Below are positions 6,340 to 10,047 of a stretch of DNA of 10,047 nt, piece after piece. The notes beneath the pieces are model-generated. The model was given only the letters and a program-made list of their open reading frames with translations, was not told the origin of the DNA and searched no databases. Origin of the DNA: Oscillospiraceae bacterium (GTDB lineage: Bacteria; Bacillota; Clostridia; Oscillospirales; Ruminococcaceae); contig JAFQND010000291.1 in NCBI GenBank assembly GCA_017396055.1, positions 1 through 10,047 of the forward strand, in the 5' to 3' direction. The position numbers and the translations under genes are program-made. Position 1 is the first letter of the stretch; each line of letters begins with the position of its first letter.

Positions 6340-6368
6340 TTTACAAATCAGAAAACTTGTGATATAAT
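6340..6368 (+). promoter_or_regulatory. Predicted promoter for tRNA-Thr
   Basis: TTTACA (6340-6345) and a perfect TATAAT (6363-6368) have a 17-base spacer and an extended -10 TG. The tRNA begins 13 bases after the -10, so little 5' leader needs to be trimmed. It diverges from the ktrB promoter, with 36 bases between the two -35 boxes. Confidence 0.85.
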
Positions 6369-6381
6369 AATAAGGCTATGT

Positions 6382-6457
6382 GCTGGAGTGGCTCAGTCGG
6401 TAGAGCAGCTGATTCGTAATCAGCAGGCCGTGGGTTCAAGTCCCATCTTCAGCTCCA
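6382..6457 (+). tRNA. tRNA-Thr (anticodon CGT)
   Basis: A complete 76-base cloverleaf decodes ACG threonine codons. The acceptor arms GCTGGAG and CTTCAGC pair over 7 bases with one G-T wobble. The D stem is GCTC/GAGC. The anticodon stem GCTGA/TCAGC encloses the loop TTCGTAA with anticodon CGT. The T stem GTGGG/CCCAT encloses TTCAAGT, and the variable loop is 5 bases. The terminal CCA is encoded, after discriminator T. The GCTG-type acceptor start is usual for bacterial tRNA-Thr. It is a stand-alone gene with its own promoter and terminator. Confidence 0.96.
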
Positions 6458-6458
6458 G

Positions 6459-6487
6459 GGTCGTATCGGTAAAGATACGGCCTTTTT
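6459..6487 (+). terminator. Intrinsic terminator after tRNA-Thr
   Basis: The arms GGTCGTATC (6459-6467) and GATACGGCC (6474-6482) form a 9-base-pair stem with one G-T pair and a 6-base loop. It is followed by TTTTTCTTTTT. It begins two bases after the tRNA CCA. Confidence 0.88.
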
Positions 6488-6520
6488 CTTTTTGAAAATC
6501 TTCCCGATCAGACAAAAGCC

Positions 6521-6549
6521 TTGACGGGGCTGTTTTTCCGCGTTATACT
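6521..6549 (+). promoter_or_regulatory. Predicted promoter for the third TIM-barrel gene
   Basis: TTGACG (6521-6526) and TATACT (6544-6549) are separated by 17 bases, close to consensus in both boxes. The -10 is 35 bases before the ATG at 6584 and follows the tRNA terminator, so this gene has its own transcript. Confidence 0.8.
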
Positions 6550-6583
6550 GACAGTGAAAAAACGGCACAAGGAGGAAATATCT

Positions 6584-7390
6584 ATGAAAAAGCTCGCTCT
6601 TGCTACCTGTTTCAATTATGATGCCTCGCCTGAATTCTGGGCCGATGCGGTCAAAGCAGGTTTTACCGATGCCGAGATCGATACTCACGGCGCTATGACT
6701 GACCCTGATGATATTATTGCCGAAGCTGCCAGCGCTTACGAAGCTCTGAAAGCCGGCGGACTTGTCCCCTCTTCCCTGCATCTTCCCTTTAGCCACTACT
6801 GGGACGTTTCCCAGAACGATGATGCCATCCGTGAAGAAGTTCTCTGCAAACAGGAGAAGATCATCCGCTGGATGGGTGAACACGGTATCACCTATGCCAT
6901 CCTGCACCCCAGTGCAGAGCCTATCGATGACAGTGACCGCCCTTCCCGCATTGTTCATTCGACCGAATCCATCGCCCGCCTTGGAAAGACCGCTGCCGCC
7001 TGCGGTGTTATTGTCGCTGTTGAAGACCTGCCCCGCACCTGTCTGGGCAACTGTGCCGACGAGCTTCTGAAGATCATCGGCGATCAGGACTCTGTCCGCA
7101 TCTGCTTTGACGTCAACCACCTGCTGAAAGAAAGCCACAAGGACTTTGTCGCCAAAGCAGGCAAATATATCGTCACCACCCATCTGTCCGACTATGACTT
7201 TGTTGATGAACGTCACTGGATGCCCGGCGAAGGCGATATCGACTGGAAAGAACTGCGCAAGCTTCTGGAAGACGTTGGATATGAAGGCCGCTGGCTGTTC
7301 GAGATCACTGCCGAAAAATGTGCGCCTTCCTTCGGCCGCGCTGCCACTGCAAAAGAAGTGGCTGACCGTTTCTGTGAAGTGATCGGCTGA
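6584..7390 (+). CDS. Sugar phosphate isomerase/epimerase-like TIM-barrel protein (third, divergent)
   Basis: This 268-residue cytosolic protein belongs to the same xylose-isomerase-like superfamily (AP_endonuc_2) as the two suf-operon barrels but to a clearly different branch; little can be aligned outside the metal site. Candidate ligands and catalytic residues are H66 (SSLHLPF), H108 (ILHPSA), E147 (AVEDLP), D176 with H179 (CFDVNHL), H200 (THLSDYD), H211 in HWMPGEGDIDW and E240 (LFEIT). The H-x-x-PGEGDIDW motif is typical of hydroxypyruvate-isomerase-like and inosose/keto-sugar isomerase relatives, so an isomerase or epimerase acting on a small sugar derivative is most likely. Substrate is unknown. 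AAGGAGG lies 8 bases before the ATG, which rules out the longer in-frame reading that would start inside the promoter. A small membrane-protein gene follows after 15 bases. Confidence 0.87.
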   Translation: MKKLALATCFNYDASPEFWADAVKAGFTDAEIDTHGAMTDPDDIIAEAASAYEALKAGGLVPSSLHLPFSHYWDVSQNDDAIREEVLCKQEKIIRWMGEHGITYAILHPSAEPIDDSDRPSRIVHSTESIARLGKTAAACGVIVAVEDLPRTCLGNCADELLKIIGDQDSVRICFDVNHLLKESHKDFVAKAGKYIVTTHLSDYDFVDERHWMPGEGDIDWKELRKLLEDVGYEGRWLFEITAEKCAPSFGRAATAKEVADRFCEVIG

Positions 7391-7405
7391 GCACGGAGGA
7401 ACACC

Positions 7406-7666
7406 ATGTTTCAATTGGAGCGAACCCGGAAACTGAAGCGGATTCTGATGACGGTCGGTGTGATTCTGACGATAACCGCCGTGATCACGCTTTTTCGCGG
7501 AATGCAGCCCGTTTCCTCACGGGATGACGGCCAGGCAGAGCTGCTCCTCTTTATTTTGCTTGGCTCGGCACTGCTGGCCTTGATCGCTTTTCTCTCTGCG
7601 CTGATCCTTCATGTTCTGGAAAAAGATATTACGGAAGAACTTCGCAGCCTGAAACCAAAAGAATGA
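7406..7666 (+). CDS. Small two-helix membrane protein, unknown function
   Basis: I do not recognise this 86-residue protein. A basic N-terminal segment (residues 1-12, RTRKLKR) leads into a first hydrophobic helix (about 13-30, ILMTVGVILTITAVITLF). A polar loop (31-44) follows, then a second long hydrophobic helix (about 45-69, ELLLFILLGSALLALIAFLSALIL) and a charged tail (70-86). The topology suggests both ends in the cytoplasm. GGAGGA lies 5 bases before the ATG, so it is translated efficiently. It is the second gene of the unit begun by the TIM-barrel gene and is followed at once by a terminator. There is no sequence evidence of what it does or that it works with its neighbour. Confidence 0.75.
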   Translation: MFQLERTRKLKRILMTVGVILTITAVITLFRGMQPVSSRDDGQAELLLFILLGSALLALIAFLSALILHVLEKDITEELRSLKPKE

Positions 7667-7669
7667 TAA

Positions 7670-7702
7670 AAACCGCCGGAGATCGTCTGATCCCGGCGGT
7701 TT
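7670..7702. terminator. Bidirectional intrinsic terminator
   Basis: AAACCGCCGG (7670-7679) pairs with CCGGCGGTTT (7693-7702), and inside it GATC pairs with GATC around a 4-base loop, with one bulged A at 7680. On the plus strand it is followed by TTTCGTTT; on the minus strand by TTTTTATC. It lies between two convergent genes with stops on either side, so it can end transcription from both. Confidence 0.88.
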
Positions 7703-7705
7703 CGT

Positions 7706-8230
7706 TTATCCGTTCTCTGAGGGCGTAAAATCCCGGAAAGCTGCCGTCAATCCCTCGCCCGGCATCTTCAGCAGAACGGGCGCTCCATCCGATACGGTCA
7801 GTGAAAAGTTTCCGTTTGCGTTTCCGCTGACAATAGTCTGACCGTCCTCAGATCTGCTGACTTTCAGGCTCTCCGGCCGTCCGAGCTGATCCAGTACATC
7901 GTCCAGCACCGTTTGAAGCGACGCCGCCGGCAGTGCTGCTGTCACCTCGAGATCTTTATACCGGACCGTGCTGCCGTCAAACGAAAGGCCCTCCAGATGC
8001 TCGGGGGAAGTGATCACCACGGCAGTCTGACCGCCCTGTCTTGTCAGATCCGCGGTCAGCTGCAGTTCGCCGAAAGTGATATCGGAACTCACGGTGTAAT
8101 CCGTCCCGAAAAGTGCCGCAGCATCCTCCGGAGTCATATCGGCCGGCTTTCTGCCGCAGCCGCTCAACGCCATCGTACCAAATACTGTCCCCGCCGCCAG
8201 AACAGCGGCTGTCATGATCCATCTTCCCAT
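7706..8230 (-). CDS. Lipoprotein of unknown function
   Basis: This 174-residue protein begins with a typical lipoprotein signal: a short basic start (MGR), a hydrophobic core (residues 5-22) and the lipobox LSGC with the modified cysteine at 25. It should be anchored outside the cell on the membrane. The mature part has no membrane segment and alternates beta-strand-like stretches (YTVSSDITFGELQLTADLTR, TAVVITSPEHL, GLSFDGSTVRYKDLEV). That layout reminds me of LolA/LppX-like lipid-binding folds seen in other clostridial lipoproteins, but I cannot confirm a family. The ATG at 8230 is chosen because AGGAGG lies 8 bases upstream; a longer reading to 8251 lacks a site. It follows the nnr gene on the same strand, but a terminator stands between them and I see no convincing promoter in the gap, so its expression may depend on read-through or a weak promoter. 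Confidence 0.8.
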   Translation of the reverse strand: MGRWIMTAAVLAAGTVFGTMALSGCGRKPADMTPEDAAALFGTDYTVSSDITFGELQLTADLTRQGGQTAVVITSPEHLEGLSFDGSTVRYKDLEVTAALPAASLQTVLDDVLDQLGRPESLKVSRSEDGQTIVSGNANGNFSLTVSDGAPVLLKMPGEGLTAAFRDFTPSENG

Positions 8231-8249
8231 CCGGGAAACCTCCTCTGTC

Positions 8250-8290
8250 AAAAAAGATCCTGCACCATTTTATGCGGCACAGGATCTTTT
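8250..8290 (-). terminator. Intrinsic terminator after the nnr gene
   Basis: On the minus strand AAAAGATCCTG pairs with CAGGATCTTTT (8280-8290 with 8252-8262), an 11-base-pair stem with a 17-base loop, running into six Ts (8250-8255). It lies 8 bases after the stop codon of the epimerase/dehydratase gene. The large loop makes it weaker than the other terminators here. Confidence 0.8.
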
Positions 8291-8298
8291 CATGCTTC

Positions 8299-9849
8299 TC
8301 AGAGCAGTTCTTTAAAGGCAGCGGGCAGAGTGCGCAGCACATCAACAGGCTGCATGCAGTAGGCGGTCATTTCTTCTTCGCAGAGGTCGGCCGCTCTTCC
8401 GTGGAGCCAGACACCGCAGACAGCGGCATCTTCGGGAGAAGCGCCCTGGCTGATCATCGCACCGATCAGACCCGCAAGAATATCGCCGCTGCCGCCCTTG
8501 GCAAGACCGCTGGAGCGGTTGGCGGTAAAGGTCATCTCTCCGTATCCGGGAGAAAGCATCCGCAAAACGCCATCCGGTGAAGCAACCACGGTGGTCGAAT
8601 CCTTCAGTACCAGCGTCACACCATATTCCCTTGCGAAATCCTCCGCGATCCGGAAACGGTCTTTCTGAATCTCTTCCATCGAATAACCGCTGAGGCGGGA
8701 CATCTCCAGCATATGAGGTGTCAGGATCACCGGCGCTTTGGCTTTTTTCAAAAGTTCTGCCTTACCGGAAAGACAGTTGATCGCATCGGCATCCAGCACC
8801 ATGGGCACCCGGGAAGTCTGCAGCAAAGTCTCGGTCAGAAGGACGGTATCTTCACAGACGGACATACCACATCCCAGCACCAGCGCTGTCGCCCAGTCCA
8901 GCTCTTTCTCCAGCCGGGGAAGTGCCTCACAGGAGATGGAACCGCTGTCAGAAACCGGCAGCGGCGCGTGGATACAGGAGAGAATACTGCCGGCAACGAT
9001 GTGGGTGATCGTTTCGGGGGCTGCAACTTTACATAGGCCGGTTCCGCCTGCCAGCGCAGCCATGGTCGAAAGCATCAGCGCACCGGTCATATGGCTGCAT
9101 CCGCCGATATTCAGAAGCTTTCCATAGCTTCCTTTATGACTGTCAGGCTGCCGTTTCGGCAGCGCTTTTGCGGCGGCATCTCTGTTCAGAAAACGAATGC
9201 CGGGCAGACTATCGATATCTTCTTCCTCAATACCGATCGAAAGCACCTCGGTCTTTCCGCAATACAGAGCCGACCGTTTCAGAATATGAGCAGGTTTCGG
9301 CGCGCCGAAGCTGAACGTGTAATCAGCAGAAAGTACATTCTCATCAGCAAATCCGTTGTCACAATTGATACCGGAAGGAATATCAAGTGCAAATATTACA
9401 GATTGTTTTGGAATTTTTGCAAAAACTTCGCGGACATTCTCGGGAAGACAACCGGAAAAACCGGTGCCGAACACGCCGTCGATCACCGCGTCGAACGCAC
9501 CTTCGGGAAGCCTGTCGGTCAGGCGAAGGCGGGCAAAGCCATTCAGCAGCGCGAGATTCTCCCGACAGAGCGGTGTCATTCTTTCTTTGTCCATACCAAG
9601 CAGAAACAGCACGGTCACATCTGCTCCCCAGGTGAGCAGATGTCTTGCGATAACAAGACCGTCACCTGCATTATTGCCCCTGCCGCAGAGGATCAGAAAA
9701 TGCTTGTCCGCGACACCGCCGTCCATGATCCGGCAGATCCTTTTGGCCGCCGCAGTACCGGCATTCTCCATCAGTTCGCCATAGGAACAGCCTTTTCCGT
9801 CGGCAATGGTTTCTGCTTTTTTCATCAGAGAAGAGGAAAGTATCTTCAT
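8299..9849 (-). CDS. nnr: Bifunctional NAD(P)HX epimerase / ADP-dependent dehydratase (YjeF-type)
   Basis: This cytosolic repair enzyme restores NADH and NADPH that have become hydrated: the N-terminal domain (NnrE) interconverts the R and S epimers, and the C-terminal domain (NnrD) dehydrates the S form using ADP. The 516 residues match the usual fusion length. NnrE signs are CGRGNNAGDGLV (55-66), DGVFGTGF (124-131) and ALDIPSGINCD (154-164). NnrD signs are HKGSYGKLLNIGG (238-250), VLDADAIN (351-358), ILTPHMLEMSRL (375-386) and GGSGDILAG (452-460) with the catalytic aspartate D456. The ATG at 9849 has AGGAG 6-7 bases upstream. A longer reading from 9888 would overlap the end of acpS and has no ribosome site, so it is rejected. 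It follows acpS by 25 bases, the standard Firmicute order, and is presumably co-transcribed with it. Nothing is missing or broken. Confidence 0.94.
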   Translation of the reverse strand: MKILSSSLMKKAETIADGKGCSYGELMENAGTAAAKRICRIMDGGVADKHFLILCGRGNNAGDGLVIARHLLTWGADVTVLFLLGMDKERMTPLCRENLALLNGFARLRLTDRLPEGAFDAVIDGVFGTGFSGCLPENVREVFAKIPKQSVIFALDIPSGINCDNGFADENVLSADYTFSFGAPKPAHILKRSALYCGKTEVLSIGIEEEDIDSLPGIRFLNRDAAAKALPKRQPDSHKGSYGKLLNIGGCSHMTGALMLSTMAALAGGTGLCKVAAPETITHIVAGSILSCIHAPLPVSDSGSISCEALPRLEKELDWATALVLGCGMSVCEDTVLLTETLLQTSRVPMVLDADAINCLSGKAELLKKAKAPVILTPHMLEMSRLSGYSMEEIQKDRFRIAEDFAREYGVTLVLKDSTTVVASPDGVLRMLSPGYGEMTFTANRSSGLAKGGSGDILAGLIGAMISQGASPEDAAVCGVWLHGRAADLCEEEMTAYCMQPVDVLRTLPAAFKELL

Positions 9850-9874
9850 GGAAAACTCCTTTGCCTGCAGCCGG

Positions 9875-10047
9875 TTATTTTTCTTCAAACGCGATCACAA
9901 CCGCACCGGCCACATCGTCAGTATGGGTAAGTGAAAGCGAAAACGAAAGACCTCTTTCTTCGGCCAGGGCCAGCGCCCTGCCGGATAATCTGAGAAAAGG
10001 TGCGCCCCATTCATCATGGGCGACCGATACCTCATTCAGTGAAAAGC
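9875..10047 (-). CDS. acpS: Holo-[acyl-carrier-protein] synthase, partial (C-terminal part only)
   Basis: AcpS transfers 4'-phosphopantetheine from coenzyme A to acyl carrier protein, activating it for fatty acid synthesis. Only the last 56 residues are in the window; the start lies beyond the right edge. The visible part carries the family's C-terminal pattern: VSVAHDEWGAPFLRLSG, then LSFSLSLTHTDDVAGAVVIAFEE before the TAA. These correspond to the xGxPxLxLxG and SLSHTxDxAxAxV motifs of AcpS. The C-terminal position matches that of a typical protein of about 120 residues. The nnr gene follows 25 bases downstream, which supports the call because acpS-nnr is a common Firmicute pair. Confidence 0.88.
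   Translation of the reverse strand, partial: FSLNEVSVAHDEWGAPFLRLSGRALALAEERGLSFSLSLTHTDDVAGAVVIAFEEK

Noticed and set aside
6449..7414. A 321-codon minus-strand open frame opposite the third TIM barrel
   Set aside because: It runs through the tRNA terminator and a strong plus-strand promoter, and its translation has no recognisable domain.
9850..9888. Longer N-terminus for the nnr protein (13 more residues)
   Set aside because: It would overlap the acpS stop and has no ribosome site, whereas AGGAG stands at the right distance from the ATG at 9849.
9091..9930. A 279-codon plus-strand open frame opposite the nnr gene
   Set aside because: It overlaps the antisense of conserved NnrE motifs and the acpS end; the composition is typical of a shadow frame.

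Overview
The window looks like ordinary chromosome from an uncultured anaerobic Firmicute, probably class Clostridia (Oscillospirales-like). The grounds are a moderately high GC content, strong AGGAGG-type ribosome sites, near-consensus housekeeping promoters with 17-base spacers, lipoproteins with Gram-positive style lipoboxes, a tRNA with encoded CCA, a KtrB-type potassium channel subunit, and the acpS-nnrE/nnrD pair typical of Firmicutes. No mobile element, CRISPR array or phage gene is visible. The taxonomic call is inference; the sequence has no species-level marker.

Layout: (1) Bases 1-650, minus strand: a 75-residue membrane protein followed by a Big_14-like lipoprotein that runs off the left edge. 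(2) Bases 651-860: a divergent control region with one promoter each way and a pair of near-identical palindromic repeats 40 bases apart between them. (3) Bases 861-4271, plus strand: a four-gene operon closed by a strong terminator. It holds a SufC-type ATPase, two tandem paralogous xylose-isomerase-like TIM-barrel proteins, and a short SufB/SufD-family scaffold. (4) Bases 4293-6303, minus strand: a KtrB/TrkH potassium transport subunit followed 3 bases later by a GNAT acetyltransferase. (5) Bases 6340-6487: tRNA-Thr(CGT) with its own promoter and terminator. (6) Bases 6521-7702: a third, only distantly related TIM-barrel protein with its own promoter, then a small two-helix membrane protein. 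(7) Bases 7706-8230, minus strand: a lipoprotein of unknown function. (8) Bases 8299-10047, minus strand: the end of acpS (holo-ACP synthase), then a fused NAD(P)HX epimerase/dehydratase.

The most unusual feature is the third region. SufC and the SufB-like protein together resemble the minimal two-component (SufBC / SMS-type) iron-sulfur cluster assembly machine. Two sugar-isomerase-like enzymes sit between them in the same transcription unit, with short gaps and strong ribosome sites. These enzymes are about 65% identical to each other by eye, keep the full set of predicted metal ligands, and share six cysteines. This suggests either an accessory enzyme tied to cluster assembly or metal supply, or a client enzyme, but the sequence alone cannot tell which. 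The remaining genes are mostly housekeeping: potassium homeostasis, repair of damaged NAD(P)H, lipid carrier-protein activation, and cell-surface lipoproteins.
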